DNA of 64,000 nt from Sphingobium sp. D43FB (GTDB lineage: Bacteria > Pseudomonadota > Alphaproteobacteria > Sphingomonadales > Sphingomonadaceae). Location of the stretch: assembly GCF_002312805.1 (NCBI RefSeq), contig NZ_NMUA01000003.1:1-64000 (forward strand), in the 5' to 3' direction. The notes beneath the pieces were generated by a model. The model did no database searches. It had not been told where the DNA came from and worked only from the letters and a program-made list of their open reading frames with translations. The translations under genes were made by a program, and so were the position numbers. This document shows, piece after piece, positions 28,274 through 37,482 of the stretch (positions are counted from its first letter, which is position 1; each line of letters opens with the position of its first letter).

Positions 28274-31200
28274 ATGACGACGCTGGCTGACGCGAAGATC
28301 AAAGAAGTTGATACGGGCATCCGTGAGGCGCTGGAAACGGCGCTGGCGCGCGGCGCGCTGCCGGGCGAGCGGGAAGGGTTCGACGAAGCGGCACTGGCCG
28401 CCGCCGCGCTGTTCGTGGGCCGCACCGCCAACGGGCGTCAGGCGGGACAACCCGCCATCGCCATCGAAACGCTGGGCGAAGGCGCCAATGGCCGCTTCAT
28501 GCGGATCGCGCTCATCAACGACGACATGCCGTTCCTGGTCGATTCGATCGCCAATGCACTGGCCGCCGCCGACATCACCATCCACCGGCTGCTCCATCCC
28601 GTCCTGTCGATCACCCGCAACATCGAAGGCGCGCTCGCCGCGATCCTCGACGATGACGCGCCCGGTGCCCGCCGCGAATCTATGATCTATATCGAGGCCG
28701 ACCGGGCCGACGCGAAAGCGCGCCGCGCGCTCGAAAAGGCGCTGGCCGAAACGCTGGCCGATGTGCGCGCCGCCGTCGCCGACTGGGCACCGATGCAGGC
28801 CGCGATGCAGGCCGATGCCGACGCCGTCCCCGATGAGGAAGGCGCGGCGCTGCTGCGCTGGTTCCTGGCGCGTCATTTCACCCTGACGGGTCACGAAATC
28901 ATCCATCGCGACGGCAGCAGCCATGCTTCGCTCGGCATCTGCACCCGGCATGACAAGCCGCTGATTGCCCCGGCCTCGCTCGATGCTGCCTTCGCCTGGT
29001 TCGAGGAAGGCAAGCGCAACCCGCTCATCATCAAGTCCAACCGCCTGTCGCGCGTGCATCGCCTGGTGCTGCTCGATCTCGTCATCGTGCCGGTGCGCGA
29101 GGGCAAGGAGGTCAAGGCGCTCTCCATCCATGCCGGCATGTGGACCAGTTCGGGCCTGACGGCGACGCCGGACAAGGTGCCGGTGCTGCGCTCGGCGCTG
29201 TCCGCGCTGATGGACAAGTTCGATTTCGATCCACAGGGTCATGCCGGCAAGACGCTGGTCCATGCCCTGACCACCCTGCCCCATGACATCCTCATCGGCT
29301 TCGATCGCGACACGCTGGAGCGGCTGGCGCTGACCTTCATGTCGCTGACCGACCGGCCACGGCCCAAGCTCGCGCTGGCGAGCAGCCCGCTCGCGCGCCA
29401 TCTCTATGCCTTCGTCTGGCTGCCGCGCGACGAAGTCTCGACCGCGCGCCGCTTCTCGGTGCAGGAAATGCTGTCCATGGCCGCCAACGCGCCAGTGCTG
29501 AGCTGGTCGATCGCACTGGAGGAAGGCGGCCTCGCCTTGCTGCGCATCACGCTCGACCTGCGCGAAGGCGGGATCATTCCCGATGACGTCCTGCTCGACC
29601 GCCAGTTGAAGCAGATGGTGCGCGGCTGGGCGCCCGCCGTCGAAGAAGCGCTGGCCAAGACCGAGGATGCCGGCCGCGCCGCCGCGCTGGCGCAACGCTA
29701 TGCCGGTGGCTTCCCGATGGTCTATCGCAATGGCGCAGGCCCGGACGAAGCGGCGATCGACATCCGCCTGATCCACGGCCTGTCCGGGCCGGGCGACAAG
29801 TCCATCCGCATCTATCGCAATCCCGAAGATTGCGCCGAACGGCTGCGGCTCAAACTCTACAGCCATCATGGCATTGCGCTGTCCGAAGTCGTCCCCGCCT
29901 TCGAGAATTTCGGCTTCCGCGTGATCGAGGAAATGACGACCGCATTAGACGGCGGCAGGCTGGGCAATGTCCAGCGCTTCGTGCTGGAACTGCCCGCGGG
30001 CGGCGATGCGCAGGCCGTTGTTGACCGCGCCACCATCGTTACCGAAGCCATCGCCCAAGTGCTGGAAGGGCGCGCGGAAAATGATCGGTTCAACGAACTG
30101 ATCGTCACCGCCGCGCTTGCCCCGCGCTCGGTCGTCCTGTTCCGCGCGCTGTTCCGCTATCTGCGCCAGACCGGCATGGCCTATGGCATGGCGACCTTCG
30201 CCGAAACGCTGCGCCGCGCGCAGGGCGTCACCGCCAGCCTCGCCAGCCTGTTCCAGGCGCTGCACGATCCAGTCGGTCGCGAAGGCGCGGAAGAGCGGAT
30301 CGCCGCGGCCCAGGCGGACATCGACGCGGGCCTCGAAGCCGTCACCGCGATTGACGAGGATCGCGTGCTGCGCCTGCTGCGCGCCGTCATCAACGCGACG
30401 CTGCGCACCAATTTCTACAGCGACGCCGCCACCGAAGCGCTGGCGTTCAAGCTCGACAGCGCCCAGATTCCCGGCCTCCCCGCCCCGCTGCCGTGGCGCG
30501 AAATCTGGGTCTATTCGCCGCGCGTCGAGGGCATCCACCTGCGCGCGGGTCCAGTCGCGCGCGGCGGGCTGCGCTGGTCCGACCGGCGCGACGATTTCCG
30601 CACCGAAATATTGGGGCTGATGAAGGCGCAGCGCGTCAAAAATGCCGTCATCGTGCCAACCGGCGCGAAGGGCGGCTTCTACCCCAAACATCTGCCCAAT
30701 CCGCAGGTCGATCGCGACGCCTGGCTTGCCGAGGGCACCGAAAGCTACCGCATCTTCATCCGCGCGCTGCTGTCCGTCACCGACAATATCGTCAATGATC
30801 ATGTCCGCCACCCGACCAAAGTGGTCGTGCGCGATGGCGACGATCCCTATTTCGTCGTCGCGGCCGACAAGGGCACGGCCACTTTCTCCGACGTCGCCAA
30901 CGCGATCGCGCTCGATCGCAAATTCTGGCTGGGCGACGCGTTCGCCAGCGGCGGCTCCAACGGCTATGACCATAAGGCGATGGGCATCACCGCGCGCGGC
31001 GCATGGCTCTCGGTCCAGCGTCATTTCGCCGAAATGGGCGTCGATGTGCAAAGCGAGTCCGTCACCGTCGTCGGTTGCGGCGACATGTCGGGCGACGTGT
31101 TCGGCAACGGGATGCTGCTGTCCAAGGCGATCAAGCTGGTCGCCGCCTTCGACCATCGCCACATCTTCTTCGACCCCACGCCCGACCCCGCCAAAAGCTG

Positions 31201-32950
31201 GGAGGAGCGCAACCGCATGTTCCAACTGCCCCGGTCAAGCTGGGAGGATTATGACAAAGCGCTCATCTCGCCGGGCGGCGGCGTCTTCTCCCGCGCGCTC
31301 AAGCGCATCCCGCTGACCCCTGAAATCCAGCAGATTTTGGGCGTGACCGAAACGGAAATGGAGCCGGGCGCACTCATCTCCGCCATTCTCAAGGCCCCCG
31401 CCGACCTGCTCTGGTTCGGGGGCATCGGCACCTATGTCAAATCCGCGGCGCAAAGCCATGGCGACGTCGGCGACCCGGCCAATGACCGGCTGCGCGTCAA
31501 TGCCGAACAATTGCGGGTCAAGGTGCTGGGCGAAGGCGCGAACCTTGGCATCACCCAGGCGGGGCGCATCGCCTTCTCGCTCCACGGCGGCCGCATCAAT
31601 ACCGACTTCATCGACAATAGCGCAGGCGTCGATTGCTCGGATAATGAGGTCAACATCAAGATCGCGCTGAACAAGGAAATGGCCGAAGGCCGCTTGTCCT
31701 TCGACGCGCGCAACAGCCTGCTCGAAAGCATGACCGATGCGGTCGGCGATCTGGTGTTGGAGGATAACCGCCTGCAGGCGCTTGGCCTGTCGATCGCAGA
31801 AAGCGGCGGCGCGGCCGACCTTGCCAGCTATGTCCGGCTGATCGAAACATTCGAGGAATCGGGGCGGCTCGACCGCGCCGTCGAGGGGCTGGCCGCCAAC
31901 GACCAGTTGTTGCGGCGCGGACAGGATGGCCAGGGCTTTACCCGCCCCGAACTGGCAGTCCTGCTCTCCACCGCCAAGCTCGCGCTGCAGGATGCGATCG
32001 AACATGGCGATCTTGCCACCGATCCCAGCATGGGCGCCGAACTCATGGCCGCCTTCCCCGCCGCGATGCAGGACAAGGAGGCGGACGCCATCGCCGCCCA
32101 TGCCCTGCGCAAGGAGATCATCGCGACCAAGGTCGCCAACCGCATCATCAACCGCCTCGGCATCATCCACCCGTTCGAACTGGCGGAAGAAGAAGGCTGC
32201 TCGCTCGCCGACCTCGCCAGCGCCTTCCTGATCGCCGAACGGCTCTACGACATCCGCGCGCTATGGGCGGATATCGACGCGGCCCATATGTCGGAGGATG
32301 CCCGCCTTGCCCTGTTCGGCGACATCGCCAACGGCATGCGCGCGCAGATCGCCGACATCTTGCGCAGCGTACCCGCAGGCACCCTGCCCGCCGCCGGGCA
32401 CGACCTGTTGGCAAAGGGCGTCGGCACGCTGGCCGTACAGGTCGACGACCTGTTGACCAGCGAGGCCCAGCGCCGCACCAATGCCGTGACCGATCGCCTG
32501 CTGGGCCTTGGCGCACCCGAAGCCTTGGCCCATCGCGCCGCTGGCCTGTTCAAGCTTGACGGTGCTGTCGGCATCGCGGCTTTGGCCGGGCGGATGGGCG
32601 TCGATGAAGTCGAACTGACCCGCGCCTTCACCCATCTGGGCGAAGCGGTCGGCATCGACTGGGTCCAGTCCGCCGCCGCGCGCATGGAACCGACCGATCC
32701 GTGGGAACGACTGCTCATCTCCGGCGTCGCCCGCGATATGCAGCAGGTGCGGCTCGACTTCCTGGCGCAATGCACCGCGAATTGCGACGCCAGCGACGTG
32801 GCCGCCCATGTCGAAAACTGGTTGCAGAAGAAAGGCGACCGCGTGCGTCAATTCCGCACCCTGGTCCAGCGCGCTAAGGCCGCCGCCAGCCCCAATGTCG
32901 CGATGCTCGCGGAGATTGCGGGCCAGGCGCGCGGCCTACTGGGGCGCTAA
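28274..32950 (+). CDS. gdhB: NAD-specific glutamate dehydrogenase, large (about 180 kDa) class
   Basis: A 1,558-residue enzyme that deaminates glutamate to 2-oxoglutarate. It has long regulatory N-terminal ACT-like regions (to about residue 700), the catalytic core (GGLRWSDRRDDFRTEILGL, PTGAKGGFYPKHLP) and the NAD-binding fold near VVGCGDMSGDVFGNGM. A helical C-terminal extension follows. Its length is close to the usual 1,600. The ATG at 28274 follows GAGAGGTAGG. It appears monocistronic, ending at a strong hairpin. It links amino-acid catabolism, such as the AstD-type pathways, to the TCA cycle. Confidence 0.92.
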   Translation: MTTLADAKIKEVDTGIREALETALARGALPGEREGFDEAALAAAALFVGRTANGRQAGQPAIAIETLGEGANGRFMRIALINDDMPFLVDSIANALAAADITIHRLLHPVLSITRNIEGALAAILDDDAPGARRESMIYIEADRADAKARRALEKALAETLADVRAAVADWAPMQAAMQADADAVPDEEGAALLRWFLARHFTLTGHEIIHRDGSSHASLGICTRHDKPLIAPASLDAAFAWFEEGKRNPLIIKSNRLSRVHRLVLLDLVIVPVREGKEVKALSIHAGMWTSSGLTATPDKVPVLRSALSALMDKFDFDPQGHAGKTLVHALTTLPHDILIGFDRDTLERLALTFMSLTDRPRPKLALASSPLARHLYAFVWLPRDEVSTARRFSVQEMLSMAANAPVLSWSIALEEGGLALLRITLDLREGGIIPDDVLLDRQLKQMVRGWAPAVEEALAKTEDAGRAAALAQRYAGGFPMVYRNGAGPDEAAIDIRLIHGLSGPGDKSIRIYRNPEDCAERLRLKLYSHHGIALSEVVPAFENFGFRVIEEMTTALDGGRLGNVQRFVLELPAGGDAQAVVDRATIVTEAIAQVLEGRAENDRFNELIVTAALAPRSVVLFRALFRYLRQTGMAYGMATFAETLRRAQGVTASLASLFQALHDPVGREGAEERIAAAQADIDAGLEAVTAIDEDRVLRLLRAVINATLRTNFYSDAATEALAFKLDSAQIPGLPAPLPWREIWVYSPRVEGIHLRAGPVARGGLRWSDRRDDFRTEILGLMKAQRVKNAVIVPTGAKGGFYPKHLPNPQVDRDAWLAEGTESYRIFIRALLSVTDNIVNDHVRHPTKVVVRDGDDPYFVVAADKGTATFSDVANAIALDRKFWLGDAFASGGSNGYDHKAMGITARGAWLSVQRHFAEMGVDVQSESVTVVGCGDMSGDVFGNGMLLSKAIKLVAAFDHRHIFFDPTPDPAKSWEERNRMFQLPRSSWEDYDKALISPGGGVFSRALKRIPLTPEIQQILGVTETEMEPGALISAILKAPADLLWFGGIGTYVKSAAQSHGDVGDPANDRLRVNAEQLRVKVLGEGANLGITQAGRIAFSLHGGRINTDFIDNSAGVDCSDNEVNIKIALNKEMAEGRLSFDARNSLLESMTDAVGDLVLEDNRLQALGLSIAESGGAADLASYVRLIETFEESGRLDRAVEGLAANDQLLRRGQDGQGFTRPELAVLLSTAKLALQDAIEHGDLATDPSMGAELMAAFPAAMQDKEADAIAAHALRKEIIATKVANRIINRLGIIHPFELAEEEGCSLADLASAFLIAERLYDIRALWADIDAAHMSEDARLALFGDIANGMRAQIADILRSVPAGTLPAAGHDLLAKGVGTLAVQVDDLLTSEAQRRTNAVTDRLLGLGAPEALAHRAAGLFKLDGAVGIAALAGRMGVDEVELTRAFTHLGEAVGIDWVQSAAARMEPTDPWERLLISGVARDMQQVRLDFLAQCTANCDASDVAAHVENWLQKKGDRVRQFRTLVQRAKAAASPNVAMLAEIAGQARGLLGR

Positions 32951-32958
32951 ACCGATAA

Positions 32959-32991
32959 CCGGGTCATGTCCGCATGGCAGACATGACCCGG
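32959..32991. terminator. Bidirectional hairpin between gdhB and mlaA
   Basis: A perfect 12-base-pair stem (CCGGGTCATGTC / GACATGACCCGG) with a nine-base loop fills the 45-base gap between two convergent genes. The T-tract is weak, so termination efficiency is uncertain. Confidence 0.65.
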
Positions 32992-32995
32992 TCCA

Positions 32996-33898
32996 TCATT
33001 CCGGGGCGGTTTCCGGCAGCGGCGCGCTATCGGGCACCGCACCGGCATCCTTGGCCTTGCCCGGTATGCCCAGGCCCGGCCCGTACATCGGCACCACCGG
33101 CTCCTCGCTCACGCGCCCGTGCAACGCCTCGATCTCCGCCTTGCGCTGCTTGAGATACAGGTCGCGATAAGTGCCATAGGGGTCTTCCTGCGCCCGAATA
33201 TCGGTAATCCGCTCGTCGAACGCGGCGCGTTCCCCCAACTGGCGCAGGATGTTGGCGGGAATCACATAGGTCGGCTGGTTGAACGGCTTGCCCAAAACGA
33301 AGGGCGTCACGATGCCATCGACCCCATAGCCGACAAGATCACGCAACGTCGTCGGTCCGATCACCGGCAGATACATATACGGCCCCGGCCCGACCCCGTA
33401 AAAGCCCAGCGTGTTGGCCAGTCCATTGGGCCGATAGGGCAGATGGAAGGGCTTGCGCTTGGCCACATCGAACAGGCCAACAAAGCCCAGCGTCGAATTG
33501 ATCGCGAACCGCCCCGCCGTCTCCGCCGCCTTGCCGGGCTTGAGCTGCAGCAGATAGGCCGCAAACACCACCGGCTCCTGCAGGTTGGAGAAGAAGTTGC
33601 GCAATCCCTTGCGCGCCGGACGCGGCAGGCCCTTATTATAGGCCTTGGCCATTGGCCCCACGACATTCTTGTCCACCGCCTGCACGGCCTCGAAACTCTG
33701 GGCGTTGATCTCTTCCAGCGGATCGCCCTTGGGCGGCGCGCGGTCGCCGGTCACCACGATGTCCTGGACCTCATCCTCCGCCTGCACGGGCGGCGCGACC
33801 GGTGTCGTTTCCACCACCGGCTCGACCGGCAATTGCGGCGCAGCCCCGGCCTGCGTCCCGATCAACATCATTCCTGCGGCAACGCCCGACAGCAGCAT
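32996..33898 (-). CDS. mlaA: MlaA/VacJ-family outer-membrane lipid-asymmetry protein
   Basis: About 300 residues with the MlaA core (INSTLGFVGLFDVAKR, LPVIGPTTLRDLVGYGVD). MlaA works with porins to remove phospholipids from the outer leaflet and pass them to MlaC. The ATG at 33898 (MLLSGVAAGMMLIG) has AGGA seven bases upstream; an in-frame ATG 13 codons earlier lacks one. The signal has no lipobox cysteine, unlike enterobacterial MlaA. A proline-rich linker precedes the core. No other mla gene is adjacent. Confidence 0.85.
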   Translation of the reverse strand: MLLSGVAAGMMLIGTQAGAAPQLPVEPVVETTPVAPPVQAEDEVQDIVVTGDRAPPKGDPLEEINAQSFEAVQAVDKNVVGPMAKAYNKGLPRPARKGLRNFFSNLQEPVVFAAYLLQLKPGKAAETAGRFAINSTLGFVGLFDVAKRKPFHLPYRPNGLANTLGFYGVGPGPYMYLPVIGPTTLRDLVGYGVDGIVTPFVLGKPFNQPTYVIPANILRQLGERAAFDERITDIRAQEDPYGTYRDLYLKQRKAEIEALHGRVSEEPVVPMYGPGLGIPGKAKDAGAVPDSAPLPETAPE

Positions 33899-34108
33899 AA
33901 TTTTATCCTGATAGCGGCACGCGCCCCCCTCTCCCATGAGCAGGGCCGACCCGATGCCTTGACGTCTCGGTGATCGCTCGCCCGTATGCCGTCCTATTTG
34001 CGGCTAGGGCCAGCGTCGCCTGCGGTCAATAGTCTCGATCTGCAACCGGTCGCGGCGATCATCCCCTTCATCACACTTTATTACATTTTTCTTCCTGCGA
34101 CTCGTTTG

Positions 34109-34127
34109 CAATTGAGAGTCGTTCGCG
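34109..34127. promoter_or_regulatory. Possible Fur-type box upstream of the PepSY operon
   Basis: GCAATTGAGAGTCGTTCGC lies about 45 bases before the PepSY start. It resembles sphingomonad iron boxes of the form TGAGAATCATTCGC, with two mismatches. The call rests on resemblance only. Confidence 0.35.
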
Positions 34128-34170
34128 ATATGCGATCCTCCTCACTTCAGCAGGACCAGTCCCCATCCCG

Positions 34171-34815
34171 ATGCACGGAACCGCCCGCATCCCTTCGCAA
34201 AAGAAAAAGAGCGCCAAGGCGTTCTGGCTCAAGCAATTGCACACCTGGCATTGGGTCAGTTCGGCGATCAGCCTCATCGGCCTGCTGCTCTTCGCTTTCA
34301 CCGGCATCACGCTCAATCATGCCGCCGATATCGAAGGATCGCCGCAAACCGTCGAAAAAGCGGCGACCCTGCCCGCCAACCTGCGCGCCCAGATCGCCCC
34401 GGACGATCAGCCCGACGCCAAGAAACCCCTGCCCGCCCCCGTCGCCGCCTGGATCGAACAGGCCGTGGGCCAACGCGGCACCGGCGAGGCCGAATGGTCC
34501 GCCGACGAAATCTACCTCGCCTTGCCCCGGCCCGGCGGCGACGGCTGGGTCTCGATCGACCGCCAGGATGGCACGGTCACCAGCGAAGCGACCAGCCGCG
34601 GCTGGATCAGCTATCTCAATGACCTGCACAAGGGGCGCAATGCCGGAACCGTGTGGAAATACTTTATCGACATCTTCTCGGTCGCCTGCTTCCTCTTTGC
34701 GCTGACCGGCCTCGTCCTGCTCCAGCTTCATGCCAAGAAGCGGCCTTCCACCTGGCCGCTGGTCGCCGCGGGCCTCGCTCTGCCCGCCATCCTCGCCATC
34801 ATCTTCATTCATTAA
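34171..34815 (+). CDS. PepSY-associated transmembrane protein
   Basis: A 214-residue inner-membrane protein. The first helix follows KQLHTWHWVSSAISLIGLLL, the histidine-bearing start typical of PepSY_TM proteins. A PepSY-like periplasmic part (EIYLALPRPGGDGWVSIDRQ) follows, then two C-terminal helices (FSVACFLFALTGLVLLQL, LPAILAIIFIH). Family members often move electrons across the membrane or serve siderophore-iron reduction. It is the first gene of an operon with DUF2271, DUF4198 and ApbE, which points to an extracytoplasmic flavin system. Confidence 0.8.
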   Translation: MHGTARIPSQKKKSAKAFWLKQLHTWHWVSSAISLIGLLLFAFTGITLNHAADIEGSPQTVEKAATLPANLRAQIAPDDQPDAKKPLPAPVAAWIEQAVGQRGTGEAEWSADEIYLALPRPGGDGWVSIDRQDGTVTSEATSRGWISYLNDLHKGRNAGTVWKYFIDIFSVACFLFALTGLVLLQLHAKKRPSTWPLVAAGLALPAILAIIFIH

Positions 34816-34827
34816 GGGGGACTATCC

Positions 34828-35361
34828 ATGCAGATCCGCTACCGCCTGGCCCTGACCGGCACGGCTGCGCTCGGCGCGGTGGGCACGCTCGCCGCACCCG
34901 CCACCGCGCAGACGCTGAACCTGTCGGTCGCCATCCCGCGCCTCTCGGTCGCCGAATATCACCGCCCCTATGTCGCCATCTGGATTGAGAAGGAGGGCGC
35001 AACCCCGCGCAGCCTGTCGGTCTGGTATGATTATGACATGAAAAATGGCGAGGGCACCAAATGGCTGCGCGACGTGCGCCAATGGTGGCGCGCCTCCGGC
35101 CGCGCGCTCAAGCTGCCCGCCGATGGCGTCACCGGCGCAACCAAGGCACCCGGCGACCATAAGCTCAGCTTCACCGCAGGCAAAGGCCCACTGGGCGCGC
35201 TTGGCCCCGGCAACTACACGCTCTTCATCGAGGCCGCGCGCGAAGTCGGCGGCCGCGAAGTCGTCCGCCTGCCCTTCGCCTGGCCGCCAAAGCCCGGCGC
35301 GACCGTCAAGGCGCAGGGCAGCACTGAATTGGGCGCCGTCGCCCTCACCTTCGGCAAATAA
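34828..35361 (+). CDS. DUF2271 periplasmic protein with ApbE flavinylation motif
   Basis: A 177-residue exported protein with a signal peptide ending near ATAQT. The DUF2271 core includes SVAIPRLSVAEYHRPYVAIWI and WYDYDMKNGEG. Residues 99-105 read DGVTGAT, which is the D-x-x-[ST]-G-A-[ST] site where ApbE attaches FMN through a phosphoester to the last threonine (T105). An apbE gene closes the same operon. I therefore call it a probable covalent flavoprotein in a transmembrane electron-transfer chain with the PepSY protein. A ribosome site (AAGGGGG) precedes the ATG. Confidence 0.8.
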   Translation: MQIRYRLALTGTAALGAVGTLAAPATAQTLNLSVAIPRLSVAEYHRPYVAIWIEKEGATPRSLSVWYDYDMKNGEGTKWLRDVRQWWRASGRALKLPADGVTGATKAPGDHKLSFTAGKGPLGALGPGNYTLFIEAAREVGGREVVRLPFAWPPKPGATVKAQGSTELGAVALTFGK

Positions 35362-35374
35362 AGGGGATTGGACC

Positions 35375-36265
35375 ATGAAAGCCACATATCTGATCGCGGG
35401 CGCGCTTGCCGCCCTGATGCTGCCCGCCACCGCGCAGGCCCATCGCCAATGGATGCTGCCATCCTCCACAACCCTGTCGGGCGACGACAGCTGGGTGACG
35501 GTGGACGCCGCCATCTCCAATGACGTTTTCTACTTCGAACATTTCCCGATGGCGACCGACGGCATCGCCGTGACCGAGCCAGACGGCAGCACCGGCACAA
35601 TCGAAAACGCCGCCAAGGGCCGCTATCGTTCGACCTTCGACGTGCATCTGACCAAGCCCGGCACCTATCGCATCGCCAATGTCTCGACCGGCGTGATGGG
35701 CAGCTATATGTTGAACGGCAAGCAGGAACGCCTCCCGCGCGGCACCACCAAGGACAAGCTGGCCAGCGTTATCCCAGCAGGCGCAACCGATGTGCAGACC
35801 GCCGAAATGTCCAACCGCAACGAGATTTTCGTGACATTGGGCGCGCCGACCACGACCATCTTCAAACCCACCGGCACCGGCATCGAAATGGTCCCCGTCA
35901 CCCATCCCAATGATCTGGTGTCGGGCGAAGCGGCGACCTTCCAGTTCCTGCTCGACGGCAAGCCTGCGGCCGACCTCAAGGTCACCGTCATCCCCGGCGG
36001 CATCCGCTATCGCGACGCGCTGGGCCAGATGGACCTGACCGCCGACAAGGATGGCAAGGTCGTCGTCACCTGGCCGGAACCCGGCATGTATTGGGTGAAT
36101 GCCAGCATCGGCGGCGGGCGCGAAGGCGGCCCTGGCGGCCCTGGCGGCATGGGTGGCCCCGGCGCAGGAGCCCTCGGCGCAGCGCCCACTCCCCCGGCAC
36201 GTCCCGCTGGCCCACCCCAGCGCCGCGCCGCCTATGTCTCGACGCTGGAAGTGCTGGCCCCCTGA
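35375..36265 (+). CDS. DUF4198 periplasmic protein
   Basis: A 296-residue exported protein. MKATYLIAGALAALMLPATAQA is the signal peptide, and the mature chain starts HRQWMLPSST. DUF4198 members are beta-sandwich proteins with an N-terminal histidine suited to metal binding, often linked to metal uptake. A Gly/Pro-rich linker (GGPGGPGGMGG, then PARPAGPP) precedes the C-terminus. It follows DUF2271 with a GGGG ribosome site and runs directly into apbE. The partner metal is unknown. Confidence 0.8.
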   Translation: MKATYLIAGALAALMLPATAQAHRQWMLPSSTTLSGDDSWVTVDAAISNDVFYFEHFPMATDGIAVTEPDGSTGTIENAAKGRYRSTFDVHLTKPGTYRIANVSTGVMGSYMLNGKQERLPRGTTKDKLASVIPAGATDVQTAEMSNRNEIFVTLGAPTTTIFKPTGTGIEMVPVTHPNDLVSGEAATFQFLLDGKPAADLKVTVIPGGIRYRDALGQMDLTADKDGKVVVTWPEPGMYWVNASIGGGREGGPGGPGGMGGPGAGALGAAPTPPARPAGPPQRRAAYVSTLEVLAP

Positions 36266-37233
36266 CGACCGGCATCCGCATCGCCATCCCGCCCGGCCTG
36301 TCGCCCGACCTCTTCGTCGGGCGACAGCGGGCGGGCCGCGTCACGACACTTGGCGGCCCGACCATGGGCACCAGCTGGTCGGCGCATATCGTCGATCCGC
36401 CCGCTGGCTGCGCGGCAGAGATCGAAGCGGTGCTGGCCCGCATCATCGCGCAGATGAGCAATTGGGAGCCGGACTCGGCCATCAGCCGCTTCAACCGCGC
36501 CCCAATCGGCACATGGATGCCGCTGCCCGCCGACATGCTGACCGTCCTGCGCGCAGGGTTGGAGATGGCCCGGCTGTCGGACGGCGCCTTCGATCCCGCC
36601 ATCGGCCATCAGGTCGACCGATGGGGCTTCGGCCCCGCCATCCTCCCCCGCCCCGACGCCGCGCCCTCGACCCCGCCCTGGCAGGCGATCGAGATTGATG
36701 GCGACCAGGCTCGCCGCCTCGCCCCCGCAGCGCTCGACTTCTCCGGCATCGCCAAAGGCTTCGCCGTCGATGCCGTCGCCGCCCGCCTGCGCGCCATGGG
36801 CCTTGCCAACTTCCTCATCGAAATCGGCGGAGAACTACGCGGCGAAGGCATCAAGCCCGACATCCAGCCCTGGTGGGTCGATGTCGAATCCCCCCCGGAC
36901 CTGACTATCCCGGTCCTGCGCGTCGCCCTGTCCGGCCTGTCGGTCGCCACCTCAGGCGACTATCGCCGCTACCGCCTGGAAGATGGCCGCCGCCTCTCGC
37001 ACAGCATCGATCCCGCGACAGGCACCCCCGTCGCAACCGGCGTCGCCTCGGTCACCGTCCTGCACGACAGCGCGATGCACGCCGACGCCTGGGCCACCGC
37101 CATCACCATCCTCGGCCCTGCCCGCGGCATGGCCCTCGCCACCCGCCACGCCCTCCCCGCTCGCCTGATCCTGCGCACCGACACCGCCGCGCAGGAATAT
37201 ATGACGCCGAAATTGGCGGCGATGCTGGAATAG
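36262..37233 (+). CDS. apbE: FAD:protein FMN transferase
   Basis: A 323-residue ApbE that cleaves FAD and attaches FMN to Thr/Ser in target motifs. It has TMGTSWSAHIV, MSNWEPDSAISRFN, LDFSGIAKGFAVD, EIGGELRGEG and the metal-binding end HADAWATAITILG. No signal peptide or lipobox is visible, so it may act in the cytoplasm. The start is unusual: no ATG or GTG fits, and CTG at 36262 overlaps the DUF4198 stop as CTGA. The first in-frame ATG (36364) would cut the first conserved strand. The target is probably the DUF2271 protein two genes upstream. Confidence 0.85.
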   Translation: MTTGIRIAIPPGLSPDLFVGRQRAGRVTTLGGPTMGTSWSAHIVDPPAGCAAEIEAVLARIIAQMSNWEPDSAISRFNRAPIGTWMPLPADMLTVLRAGLEMARLSDGAFDPAIGHQVDRWGFGPAILPRPDAAPSTPPWQAIEIDGDQARRLAPAALDFSGIAKGFAVDAVAARLRAMGLANFLIEIGGELRGEGIKPDIQPWWVDVESPPDLTIPVLRVALSGLSVATSGDYRRYRLEDGRRLSHSIDPATGTPVATGVASVTVLHDSAMHADAWATAITILGPARGMALATRHALPARLILRTDTAAQEYMTPKLAAMLE

Positions 37234-37482
37234 GGCGGGATCAAACCCTTTCAATGTAGGATTTTGTCTGATCTATCCTGGTGGATGACGTCCCCCGCGC
37301 CGCTGCCTACATACCGCCCGATGCCGTCGCCTGTCAGGCGCGCGGCACGAACTTTTGTGGCGCGCAACTGGCGCGTGATTGTCGCGTCGAAGATACGATC
37401 CCGTGGCTTTGCTGCTGCAAATGCGTCCTATCGGGGAAAATTCACCCCGCGACGGTGTGAACTTCGGATCGTGACCCCAGTG

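Noticed and set aside
28136..29869. Long minus-strand frame opposite gdhB
   Set aside because: Gln/Arg/His-rich composition and antisense to a clear glutamate dehydrogenase.
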